From Daucus carota subsp. sativus (Eukaryota; Streptophyta; Magnoliopsida; Apiales; Apiaceae), in NCBI RefSeq assembly GCF_001625215.2, contig NC_030387.2, forward strand, positions 37,781,606-37,845,605: a DNA stretch of 64,000 nt. Reading direction: 5' to 3'. How positions within the stretch are numbered: position 1 is the stretch's first letter; each line of letters opens with the position of its first letter. The translations under genes were made by a program, and so were the position numbers. Below the pieces are notes generated by a model. That model ran no database searches, was not told the DNA's origin, and was given only the letters and a program-made list of their open reading frames with translations. Of this stretch, positions 1-11,253 are shown piece after piece.

Positions 1-2090
1 TTTTACTATTTTCTTTAATTGATATATTGATCTGAATCTGGTTTCAAATCTAACAAATTTAAAATTCCACACTTTTGGTTATTGCCCGTAAGGATTATAT
101 TCGTAAGTCTCTGGACATTATTAGAAGATTGCTCTTTTTCTTGTTCTCTCTCCCTCGTCTCTTGCTTCTTCTTCTTTTTAATAGAAAAGTTAATGAGTCT
201 TGAATATAAATGCTTGAGAGGTATATACAAAAGGCTTTGTGATGCACATAAGAAAATATGTGCTTGTCTGAATTGAAGAGAAAGAGAACTGTACTTGTTG
301 TTTTGAGTACATATGCTTCCAAATGAGTACAATCATGAGTAAAGTACCGTTGTAGCATACATTTCCGGAAAACAATTGGTAACTTTTAAATTTCCTGTCA
401 TTAGAACAAAATATATAATTACAGTAACCATACAGTAGGCCTTAGGCTGTAATCATGGGAAAAGAAAGCCTTAGGGTGTGCGAAGGCCTTAGGCCGTATC
501 CATAGGGAAGGCCCTAAGTGGTGCCGATAGACTTAGGCTGTCGCCATACTGATGTATGTAAGTTAGGCCATAACAATGAAACCGATGACTAAGATCAGTT
601 TAAAATTGTTCATTATTTAAGGTGTGATAGTGTATTTTAGGATCTATCAATTATATATTATTACATTAATATTATATTGTACTGCATAAATATTATATTG
701 TACATTTTATTTTCTTTAACAAACAAATTCATGTATGCATATGTCTGTATGTATGTCTGTGTGTGTGTGTGTATAATTTTGAGATGCTGTGAAACATAAA
801 GTTGTTGAAAGACTAATATCTTTTTGTCATGATTTAGGGGATGCACAACAGCGCCCTGGTCAATGATTACCGATGCTTACTGCTTTTTCATGTAACTTCC
901 TACTTCATTCTTTTTTCCTTTTCTGTCTATGCATTGTATATCTTGCTGTGATTTTGTTTTTTGATTACAGGAAGGACTCGAAGGCAAAATATTATGAGAA
1001 GAATGCAAAATATTATGAGAAGCATCCACGAGGCCGAATAGTAAGATCTCCATTTTTCTAGTTAGCTTTTAAGTATTCCTTTCTCAATCAGTATAAATTC
1101 ACTTTTTCGTGCTTTTTTCATCATAGATGCCAGAGGAGCTCCGAGATGTTATCATGCAGAAATGGAGGGATATGAGTGATGCGGAAAGTAATTTTGCTGA
1201 AAAGTAATATCGATGTAATATCAAAATGATGGGACATGAGATCTCAAATTTCTCCTCCTATTTCACTTTTTGCAGGACAAAGCTCCGTATGTTGAATGTG
1301 CTGAGGAATTGAAGGCTCAAGGACTTACCTATCTGTAAGTTTTCTCTTGTTTCTTGCATTTAGTAGTGGTATTGGCATATATGCTCCATCCAATGCAACA
1401 AAGGATGAGCCTCTGATATGCAACTTAGTTTTCAGTCACTGTCCTATGAAGATCTGCGTATGCTCACAAACAATTTAGATAGTACCCAAAAAAATCAATG
1501 GCTAGTATTATAATCAGATCAGTCATGTAATTTCTTGGTTTTAGTTTGTGCCACTTAGAAGCATGATTCTGTTTGATTTCTTAATTTCAAGTGCCCCACT
1601 CAAAAGCCAATTTTTGCTGGTCATTGTATCAATTCTCAGAGACATTGTTTACAAATAGGTAATGTCTTGTGTGGTTTTGTTTTATCTTCTTGGATCATGT
1701 TTCTAATGTGGTAGCTGGTTTGGTTTTCTCTTCTTTATCTATAGGCAAGTCAACTGCGATAGTTTGTTTAATAGTAATTCTCTACTTATTCTCTATTAGA
1801 TCCGATGAGAAAAAGATACTGATTGTTTTGTGGGGATATCAGTTTTATGAGTAGATATATGGGTTGATGGCTGTAATTTTAGGCACAAAAATAGTGTATA
1901 TCTTTTGTAGTTTCCTGTCCGTGCAGATTTATGTATTTACTCGCTCTACCAACTTTAAATTTCTGTGTCAGAAGTCAAAGGAAATATTTTCTTAGTTCTT
2001 TTTTTTGGTAGCTTAATGAATTTAATCATTGTTATTAAGTTGTAATAGTGTTCTTTAGCCAGCTTATTATCATTGTTAATAATATTATTT
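1..2090 (+). repeat. Intragenic tandem unit, copy A (HMG-like gene)
   Basis: This stretch aligns along its length with 2320-4397, with an offset of about 2.30-2.34 kb, covering introns as well as three coding exons. Similarity begins in the intron just after a linker exon and fades shortly after the shared TTCTTTAGCC at 2051 (4360 in copy B). Copy A carries a 21-nt in-frame internal duplication in its first exon (AKYYEKN repeated). It also contains a cluster of short imperfect repeats around CCTTAGGCCGTA at about 435-560. The high intron similarity points to a fairly recent duplication by unequal crossing-over. Confidence 0.85.
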
Positions 2091-4605
2091 TGGTTCATTA
2101 ATTGTTCACTTCTATTCAAAATTGAGGTCATTAAAGTGCAATCAAGTCTATAATAAAATTAATTTAAATCTGGTTCCTTGGCTAAGAATTGTTTATTTAT
2201 TTATTTGATTAGGACTGCTGTGGATGACGAACAGGAAGTCTGTTACAAAGCAAAGTTCGGAACAACTAAAAAAATTGCCAAGTCCGGAAAAACTAAAGAA
2301 GTGGCTGATAAGTAAGTTTTACTAAGTTTTTTTTAAATTGATATATTGATCTGAATCTGGTTTCAAATCTAACAAATATAAATATATACATAAATATTGA
2401 CTGTTCCACATTATTGGTTATTGTCCGTATGGATTATAATCATCAGTCTCTGGACATTATTAGAAGATTGCTCTTTTCCTTATCCTCTCTCCCTCCTCTC
2501 TCGCTTTTTTTTTTTATAGAAAAGTCGAGTCATGAATGTAAATTCTTGAGGGAGATATACAAAAGGCTTTGTGATGAACAAAAGAAAATATGTGCTTGTC
2601 TGAAATGAAGAGAACTCAAAAGAACTGTACTTGTTTTGAGTAATTCCAAAATGTACAACATGAGTAAAGTACTGTTGTAGCATACATTTCCGGAAAACAT
2701 TTGGTAACTTTTAAATTTCCTGTCATTAGAACAACAAAATATATAATTACAGTTGCCATACAGTAGGCGTTAGGCCGTAACCATGGGGAAAGAAAGCCTT
2801 CGGATGTGCTGAAGGCCTTAGGCCGTATCCATAGGGAAGGCCTTAAGTGGTGCCGATAGACTTAGGCCGTAGCCATACTGCCAATTCTAAGTTAGGACTA
2901 TAAAAATGAAACTGATGACTACGATCAGTTTAAAATTGTTCATTATTTAAGGTGTGCTAGTGTATTTTAGGATCTATCAATTCTATATTATTACATTAAT
3001 ATTTTATCGTACTGCATAAATATTATATTGTACATTGTATTTTCTTTAACAAACAAAATCATGTATGCATATGTATGTGTGTGTGTGTGTGTGTCTATAT
3101 ATATATATAATTTTGAAATGCTGTGAAACACCAAGTTGTTGGAAGAGTAATATCTATTTATCATGATTTAGGGGATGCACAACAGCTGTTTGGTCAGTGA
3201 ATGACGACGCTTATTGCCTTTTCTTGTAACTTCTTACTTCATTCTTTTTTTTCCTTTTCAGTCTATGCATTGTATATTTTGCTGTATTTTTGTTTTTTGA
3301 TTATAGGAAGGACTCTAAGGCAAAATATTATGAGAAGCATTCACGACGCCAGATAGTAAGATCTCCATTTTTCTAGTCAGCTTTTAAGTATTCCTTTCTA
3401 AACCAGTATTAATGTATTTTCTTGTGCTTTTTTCATCATAGATGCCAGAGGATCTCCGAGAAGCTATCATGGAGGAATGGATGGGTATGAGTGATGCGGT
3501 AAGTAATTTTGCTGAAAAATAATATCGATATGCTGGGACACGAGATCTCAAATTTCTCCTATTTCAATTTTTGCAGGACAAAGCTCCATATGTTGAAAGT
3601 GCTGAGAAATTGAGGGCTCAAGGACTTACCTATCTGTAAGTTTTTCTCTTGTTTCTTGCATTTAGTAGTGGTACTGGCATTTATGCTCCATCCAATGTAA
3701 CAAAGGATGAGCCTCTGATATGCAACTTAGTTTTCAGTCACTGTCCTATGTTTGAATCTGCATATCCTCAGAAACAATTTAGAGAGTACCCAAAAAAGTC
3801 ATTGGCTACTATTATAATCAGATCAGTCATGTAATTTCTTGGTTTTAGTTTGTGCCACTTAGAAGCATGTTTCTGTTTAATTTCTTAATTTCAAGTGCCC
3901 CACTCGAAAGCCAATTTTCGCTGATCATTGTATCAATTCTCAGAGACATTGTTTACAAATAGGTAATGTCTTGTGTGGTTTTGTTTTATCTTCTTGGATC
4001 ATGTTTCTAATGTGGTAACTGGTTTGGTTTTCTCTTCTTTATCTGTAGGCAAGTCAACTGCGATAGCTTGTTTAATAGTAATTCTGTACTTATTCTCTAT
4101 ATCTGATGAGAAAAAGATACTGATTGTTTTGTGGGGATATCATTTTTATGAGTAGATATATGGGTTAATGGCTGTAATTTTAGGCACAAAAATAGTGTAA
4201 ATCTTTTCTAGTTTCTTGTCAGTGCAGATTTATGTATTTATCTGCTCTACCAACTATAAAATTCTGTGTCAGAAGTCAAAGGGATTATTTTCTTAGTCCC
4301 TTTCTTTTGTGGTTGCTTTTATGAAGTTGATCATTGTTATTAAGTCATACTTAAGAGTGTTCTTTAGCCAGCTTATTATAATTGTTTATAATATGCATGT
4401 AATGCTTGTGAGCTGTGGCAGACTACAGTGATTCATGGAATGAGTTGATACACTTTTTAGTCAATATGACTTGCCAAAACAGTGGCATTCTTTATATCAA
4501 ACATCTAGTTCGTTATTTATGATTGTTTTATACATTGGTGTTTTGACCGCTACTGGTTTAAGCTTTAATAGCATCTAATTTTATCATCTTCTGTGCAGGG
4601 ATTGA
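971..4605 (+). CDS. HMG-box-like protein with duplicated boxes, 3' part of gene
   Basis: Predicted coding exons are 971-1040, 1127-1183, 1276-1334, 2213-2311, 3307-3355, 3442-3498, 3577-3635 and 4599-4605 (stop TGA at 4603-4605). The gene starts left of the window, because position 1 already lies in an intron equivalent to the one after 2311. Each set of three exons encodes a lysine-rich start (KDSKAKYYEKH), a middle ending in a W..MSDA stretch and a DKAPYVESAEK-type end. This resembles helices 2-3 of a plant HMG-box, a DNA-bending nuclear domain; the usual N-terminal part of the box is weak or missing. Exon 2213-2311 is a Lys/Thr-rich linker joining the two boxes in phase. The last box ends in TYLD and stop, with no acidic tail. 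In the first copy the donor after 1183 reads GAAAGT instead of GTAAGT (3499 in copy 2), and read-through meets a stop within nine codons, so that copy may be skipped or the gene may be decaying. The domain call is by eye. Confidence 0.6.
2320..4397 (+). repeat. Intragenic tandem unit, copy B (HMG-like gene)
   Basis: This is the second copy of the ~2.3 kb exon-intron unit; compare 1-2090. It contains exons 3307-3355, 3442-3498 and 3577-3635 with intact splice sites. The CCTTAGGCCGTA repeat cluster recurs at about 2763-2885, and a (GT)n(TA)n microsatellite lies at about 3073-3112 where copy A has a shorter GT run at about 748-772. Confidence 0.85.
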
Positions 4606-7192
4606 GAAGACTTGTGTGGGATAGAAGACTTTTGTACAAAGACTGATAAATTGATGTGTTTTATTTGTACTCATCTTGGATAAAATTTCAAGAACACATG
4701 TAGTTTGATGAATTTTCAAGTATGTGCCTTTTGGGATGAAATATCTACTTTTATGGATGTTGCAATGTTAAGCATCACAACTGACGGATGAACTTCAAAA
4801 TGATGCACAATATTCACTAGTTACCAAAGAACTAATGTCTTGTCAAAAAAGTGAAGGACAAAAAAAAAATGTACTCTATTGAAAGGAGGCTTGTAATTTA
4901 GTTGAGGAATAACAAGAGAAATGCCGCGTCGAAAAAATATCAAACAATTTCCAAATCAGAGAGGAATAATAAAAAGAAATATTGCAGATTCTAAAACGAT
5001 ATTCTGAAAATTTTCTAAAAAGTAATGGGTCGACTCGTGACGGTTGACTAATACATTTCCTTCTTGGTTAAATAAACTCTTTTATCTATGCCATGGTTGT
5101 CGGTATGCATGCTTATTTCACTAAATAAATATTTTAAAAGTTATTTCAGTACTCGGTTTGTTTATAAGTAAAAAGGTTGTTAAGTAAATAAAAATAAAGA
5201 GGAATTTGGCAGAAAAAAGAGCATGCACTCTACCGCAGGATTTAGATTGGATTTTAAAATATTTTAAAATTTATAGTTTCAGGTGCATATATTTTTTAGT
5301 TTTTAATAATATATTAAAATATGAGAATATCTGATCATTTTTTTTAAAGATTCTTGAGATATTATCTAAAATTATACTTTAAAATATAATGAATCATTAC
5401 ATTTTAATAAAGACGCAAATCGTAATTAAAACACTTGACAATTATTATGATTCCACCCTCAAATTTGACCCCATTTTTTTGAGGTTTTGAAATCTACTTT
5501 ATCTGGAATCACCTTGCTGTTTTTGAAATCCTTTATCTGCTTTGCACTCCATCTTATTATCTGGAACTACAAACAAACGCCAATATATTTTGTGCAGCTG
5601 CCACGGAGAAACGCAACATCTTATATTCAAATAATTTAGTATTCTATTGATACTGAACTTATTTACAGATAAAGGGGCCGTTTGGGTGAGTTTAAAATAA
5701 GAGCTTCTGGCTTAAAATAAAAAAGTGAAGTAGAAGTTAGAAGTTAATTAAGACTTATAAGTGATTAAAATGTTTGGGAAAAAAGTAGAAGTCATGAAAC
5801 AAAAGCTAGGAATCGTAGCTTTTTATAAGTGATTCTCGACTTTTTACACAAACAGTACGATAAGTGCTTCTAACTTAAAAGTCCAGAAGCGGGGCTTAAA
5901 AGCCCCGCCAAACACCCACTTCACCAGTTCTCTGTTCTAACACTCAAATACAATACAATCTATATAAATGAATAAATTCTCAAATATTAATTTATTGAGG
6001 CCTAACTGTATGATCCGGTAAATTTACCAAGGTAATCGAAAAAGAAGAAAGACTACATCTATAATAAGGAGAAAGAAAAACCTACATTCGAAAAAACATT
6101 AAAAAAAACTCGTGTAATAATTGACAAATTAATTACTTGCAGTCTTGAACTAGAACACGATGTTATTTACACTTGTCTGGCAAGGGAAAAACAAGAAAGA
6201 ATTGTAAACATAATCACAAGAGCATAATTTCGTAACTGAATAAGGTATATAAGTATGTAGCAACAAAATTGTAACCTGCAAGTACTCAAAACCCAAAAAA
6301 TATGAATTTTAAATTATCTCCGTGCTTCAAGTTGTTGAATTTCAATAAGATCTTCAACTGTGATACCAATCCGATATTGCTGGCAAATACCTTTTTTTTG
6401 TTTTGGATCTTCCAAATCATTTTAGCATCAGTTTCATTCCCTAAAATGGCAAAAAAGTATTAAATCAGGGTAAATGAGAAAACAAGCGGTAATCACAAAA
6501 TAGTTTAAAGTGATTTGAGCATGAATCGTACGTATGTGGTGGTTTAAACATAAATAGTTTATATTTTATATATTTGCTATCGATTAATCTAGTTAAGAAT
6601 GGATCGTATACCTCATACATACTTGTTCTTGATCAAACTGATTTAAAGTCAGAATTTATCTTATTTATGTCTATTTTAAAGATGTACATAAGGACTTATT
6701 TTAATATGAATAATATATACTTTCCTCTGTTCTAGTATATTATTATGTTTATTTTGTGATGTTAATACATGTAACAAGGAATTTCCCATTAAACTATTTT
6801 AGGGGGATGAATTTATAGAGAATTCTAAGAAATATGTAAGGGTTCAGCTAATTATGTAGAATGGTGCGATATCGATAAGGTTAGTCTGTTGGAAATAAAT
6901 TATGTTAATGCAATTAGGTTCCGGGAGCAAACTTTCTAAAACCACAATAAAGAGCGGGTTGTTTGAGTTCCTCAACCCAACTTGTACAGAAGAGTTGATG
7001 ATTTACTGTAAGAGATTGATGAAAAATCGATTTTTTAGACTTTTTGGTACATATGATGATTAGCATGGACGATAGGTACGTGTATATACGCACATATGCA
7101 ACAAAATAACCATTGACTTGTATTTTGAACAATTATACCTTCAAAAATTAAACAATGTTAATTAGAATCAACAGGATGCATTAAGTGTTAAG
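4606..7192. other. Intergenic, AT-rich, no supported gene
   Basis: The 3' flank of the HMG-like gene is followed by AT-rich sequence with no open frame that looks coding. It contains one MITE-like element (5675-5919). Nothing else is recognisable. Confidence 0.6.
5675..5919. mobile_element. MITE-like element, hAT-like (GCCGTTTGG family)
   Basis: A ~245-bp element with imperfect inverted ends: the left end starts GGGGCCGTTTGGGTGAG and the right end ends in GCCCCGCCAAACACCCA. The subterminal motif GAGCTTCTGG near the left recurs inverted as CCAGAAGC near the right. Internally it is full of AAGTGATT/TTATAAGTG words. Similar elements lie at about 21625-21910 and 62247-62494. Such ends are common among non-autonomous hAT-like MITEs in eudicots. 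I did not find a clear target duplication. Confidence 0.5.
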
Positions 7193-7603
7193 TGTCCAGG
7201 ACGAATGGACATGCACATTCACATGTCTTATCTTACGATGAATGGTTTCAAAACATTGGCCTCCACCTATCTGGAAATCAATCACCAGCACTGGAGTTTC
7301 AGGGGGATAGAAGAGCTATTAGGAAGCGTTGAAGCAACGCCTGCTGAAGTTGCTGAGGAACTGATGAGGACATGTGATGCTGATGCTTGTCTTGGAGGAC
7401 TTGTCAATTTCCTCAAGGATAAGAAGAGGAAAATGACTATTGTTGAATCCGGGGAGGATGTGAGTCCTGGAGCTGAAACCACGGATGGGGATGACACTAC
7501 TCCTGGAGTTGAACTCATCCCAAAAGCCAAGAAAACTAAAACTAATGGCTTGCAGGATGTTTTTTTGTCTCAATTGAGGGGCTATAATGGTCGCAGAGAT
7601 TAA
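7193..7603 (+). pseudogene. Truncated tail copy of BCS1-like AAA-ATPase exon 2
   Basis: This stretch matches the last exon of the AAA-ATPase gene at 12476-12858 almost base for base, starting abruptly inside the LLRPGRMD (second region of homology) codons and running through the C-terminus into the 3' flank (to about 7693). The upstream AAA core (Walker A and B) is absent and 5' of 7193 is unrelated sequence. Indels near the end change the frame, so the frame closes at 7603 with a different last stretch (LSQLRGYNGRRD) from its parent. It is best read as a truncated duplicate and not a gene. Confidence 0.85.
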
Positions 7604-7903
7604 ATCTTCTGATTTTGTTTGTTGCGTAATTTCTATGTAATGTTTTGAATAATTTTATTAAATCTCATACTGTTTTTCTCACTGTCTTCTTCAACATCGT
7701 ACTTCAAAAATAAGTTCAGATAAGATATAGATATTCAATACAAACACGACAACACTAATTTTCTCTTCGTTAATTCTTCACACTAATTTTCTCTTGGTTA
7801 AATCTTCACTCCTTTCTCATTGTTCTAAATGTCTTAAATTTTAGTTTATAACATTATTTTAGAATATTATTGGACTTGCTCTAGTACGCTAAACTTCTGG
7901 TTT

Positions 7904-9489
7904 TTAAATTTTGTCAGATTCTTGACTCTGATCGCCTTTTTTGCAATCTTTCGCTGCCTCTGTGACTGATGCAGCCACCTCCGCTGTTGCTTTCTTGGCT
8001 TTGGCCTCTTCATATTTCTTGTTCTTTGTACGAACAAAACTGATCAGGCTATCAAGTGAGACATCAGGTTCATCACTCTTCAGCAGCTGCTCAGCTACTT
8101 CAGCCGGAGTCACCTTTGTAGTCAGAATCAACTCCTCAATCTCGGGAAAAAGCTTGTGATCCTCAACTCCCAGATAATTGCCAGCCAGAAGTCTAAAGCC
8201 ACATGGAGTACAGTAGGACATTCGAATGTGCATATCCATTCTCCCAGGACGTAACAATGCCGGGTCCAGCTTCTCCTTGTGATTCGTCGTAAATATTATG
8301 ATCCTCTCATCTCCGCAACTTGACCATAGTCCATCTATGAAATTCAGAAAACCTGATAGTGTTACCTGCACATGTACATTTTCCAAAAATTACAAAACCT
8401 GTCGAAAAATATACTAACAGGCACAAACTTAATATGAATAACAAAAGCAACAAAGCTATAGAAAAGACTGACCCTGTTTTTTTCTTTACTCTGAGGCTTT
8501 CTGTCTTCGGATCCTGCGCTCACCCGCTCTTGCAACTCAATATTGCAATCAATATCCTCCACCACCAAAATTGACCTATTCGCGGTGGAAATCAACAGCT
8601 TCCTAAGGTCTGAATTCTGCTTCAAATCCGTCAACTCCAAATCATAAATATCAAATTTTAAATAATTAGCCATCGCCGCAATTAAGCTGGATTTTCCAGT
8701 CCCGGGCGGCCCATACAACAAGTAGCCTCTTTTCCAAGCCTTTCCGACTTTCTTATACTTCTCTTTCCTCTCCACGAACCTCTCTAAGTCTTTGATCACC
8801 GTCTCCTTGAGCTGTGCATCCATCGCAAGTGTCTCGAAAGTTGCAGGATGATCGAAACTAACTGACTTCCACTTATCGAGCGATGATGAGAAGTCGTATC
8901 GCGAAAGAAGAGTGAATATCTTTAATGTTCTGAATTCTTGTTTCCTGTCTTTAGCCTCTTTTAAGATAAATGGCAAGTATGAATTAACCGCTTGTTCTTT
9001 GTGTTTTCTGTTAAAACTGAGCTCGAAAAACCGGACTTCAGATCGAAATGATCTCTTCTGGTCATCATTGTAGTATGTATTGGATTGTTGCAGTTGTTGG
9101 CACACCCAAGTCCACTTGAATTCAACACCATTGAACGTATCAATCACCTCTTCATCACGCTCCATGGTGAGTGAGACGTTGTTTTCTTGTTTCAGTTTAG
9201 TAACTCTAAGACGACGCGTGTTGGGAGAGACCTTAGATCCCACATACACCACCGCAGCATCATAAATTTCATTTCTTTCGATCTCTTCATACTCGTTGAT
9301 CACCATAGTGAGCTCATTGGAGAAGTGACTAAAAAAATGGCGGAGACCAAGGTGAAAGTAATCCTGAATTTCAGAGGGCACGTAGTCTCGGGCCATGCTA
9401 CGTGCCACCATAGCCGTGGCAGCAATAGTTCCAATGGTGGATATGATGGTCTTTGTTGTTGCCCTACTGGTTTGTTTTGTTATTGACAT
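7904..9489 (-). CDS. BCS1-like AAA-ATPase (AATP1/OM66/HSR4 family)
   Basis: Two exons: 9489-8473 and 8365-7904 (stop at 7904-7906), 492 aa. The N-terminus has a short hydrophobic segment (about residues 15-30, IISTIGTIAATAMVA), then the AAA-associated domain (about 30-140), with RDYVPSEIQDYF typical of the plant family. The AAA core has Walker A GPPGTGKS at 260-267, Walker B ILVVEDID at 307-314, and in exon 2 FTTNHKEKLDPALLRPGRMD, which carries sensor and arginine-finger residues. The C-terminal tail is charged (Lys/Glu). Plant members are membrane-anchored ATPases of mitochondria or ER linked to stress and cell death; that role here is inferred from family. The intron position (before TLSGFLNF) is shared with the other two genes of the cluster. 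It is closest to the minus gene at 14453-16031, of which it is a duplicate. Confidence 0.93.
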
Positions 9490-11253
9490 TTTGCTTAAGG
9501 ATATTGATGTAATGTGTACAGGAATAAGAGAGTAGAGTTGTTTATACTAGAAGCAATATAGAGCACAAGGAAGTTGAAAAACAATGTAAGAGTAAACTGT
9601 AACTAGAGTACTTCTTGACCATAGAGCTTGATGAACTGGTAGTTAAATAGAAGAAAGAACTAAGGATATCATGCAGATTTGAGCGTCTGAACTTGTAAGG
9701 ATATCATGCATAGTGAATGCGCTATTCCCAACCTAAACTTTATTCACTTCCGAATAACCTAGTTCAAAATTCATGATCGCTAAACTAACCTAATTCGTTT
9801 ATTCTCAAACTAACTTATTTTCCTGAAAAAAAAAAAAACTAACTTATTTTACTGTTCAAGTTCAACCACAACTTTTATATTTTCTTTTCATTTTTCAAAT
9901 TCTTATTCCATTTATTATCGTTCTTTTACGTAATATGTATAGTAATACCAAAAAGGTTATATAAAATCCATGAATTTGATTACAGTTATACTAATTTATG
10001 ACCCGTTCCAAGCACGGGATTGTATAAATTTTTTAAGTTTATAATTTATTGGGATAATAATATTTTTGATATATATATTTAAATTATTATTGTTCAGATA
10101 CAAAACTTATTATGCATCGACATATTAATATTCAATTTTGTTTAAATTTTATTTTTCAAAAAAATATTCTCGGAATGCATGTTATGATACGAATTTATTT
10201 TAAAATGATACATTTTATTTTAACAAAATCATAATGTTGTTTTTGATTCTAAATAGATGGAAAAAATTCAACACGTAAATCGGATGAGAGGGTATTCAAT
10301 ATTTAGTACAACTTAATTTCTTTTTGATTCATAATTGTTTTAAACGTCTAATAAATATTATTAAGTGTAACGCTAAGAAATAGTATAATGAAGTCTTTAA
10401 TTATAAAATCCTAATCAATATCGAAGTCTGATAATTATAAAATCTTAATCAATATTGAAGTTTTTAATTATAAAATCCTAATTAATATAAAAGCCTTTTC
10501 ATAATGATATAATAAATTATAAAATTCTAAACAATACGAAATTTTTCATAATAGTTTAATGATGATTATTATTAAATATAAAATTATATGATTATAAAAT
10601 CCTAATAACTATAGAAGTCGTTTTTAATCATAATATCTTAATCAATCCATGAATATTATAAAGTCCTGACCAATATAAATCTTTTAATGAGAATACAATA
10701 CTTTTAATAGGAGTATAATACTAATAATTAGGGGATAACTTCTATGGAGACCTTTCCTTGGAGACTTGGGACCATTTTTGTACTACAACTAAAATACCCC
10801 ATTAAAAACATTGCAAAACGTATTATGTTATAGAAAGATCATTATTTTATTGACAATCTTGTAAATTTTATACATTTGACAAATAAAACAATAAAAACAT
10901 AGTATTATTTTACAAAATAAAACAATAAAAACATAGTATTATTTTACAAAATAATTAGTGTGCAGAATATTTGTTGATCTTGCAGAACATACATGTTCTA
11001 CTTGTTTAGCATAAATAATTTGTCATATGTTTCGATAGAAACGAAGGAAATTCCCTTCTCGTTTAATTGGAAGTCAATTTATAAGAATGAGTAAAGCTTG
11101 AAACATTCCTTGAGGCTACGATATTCCAACCCTGTGAGAGTTAGAAACCAAATAGGATTCAAATCAGCTAGGTTTTTTTCACATAAATAAACCCCCAGTT
11201 TATTCTTGTAATTCAGAGTCTAGGTGTATTCGATTGAGATTTTACCGGGCACC
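9490..11253. other. Intergenic with short tandem AT repeats and possible Helitron end
   Basis: No gene is visible. From about 10380 to 10680 a word close to AATTATAAAATCCTAATCAATAT recurs four to five times with spacing of tens of bases, so this is a degenerate minisatellite. At 10003-10019 there is a hairpin (CCCGT...ACGGG) resembling a Helitron 3' hairpin on the minus strand, but the terminal CTRR is not clear and no matching 5' end was found. A 35-bp AT-rich direct repeat lies at about 10883-10950. Confidence 0.5.
10380..10680. repeat. Degenerate minisatellite, AT-rich
   Basis: Repeats of the form ATTATAAAATCCTAATCAATA followed by GAAGT occur at about 10400, 10434, 10466, 10505, 10585 and 10665 with variation. 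Spacing is irregular (35-80 bp). Such arrays are common inside plant Helitrons, which would fit the hairpin near 10003, but this is not proven. Confidence 0.5.

Noticed and set aside
7205-7603. The 132-codon open frame as a separate gene
   Set aside because: It is the tail of an AAA-ATPase exon without promoter, first exon or ATPase core; the ATG is internal to the parent protein.
9987-10740. Minus-strand Helitron ending near 9990
   Set aside because: The hairpin at 10003-10019 is suggestive, but there is no clean CTRR end and no matching TC start to the right.
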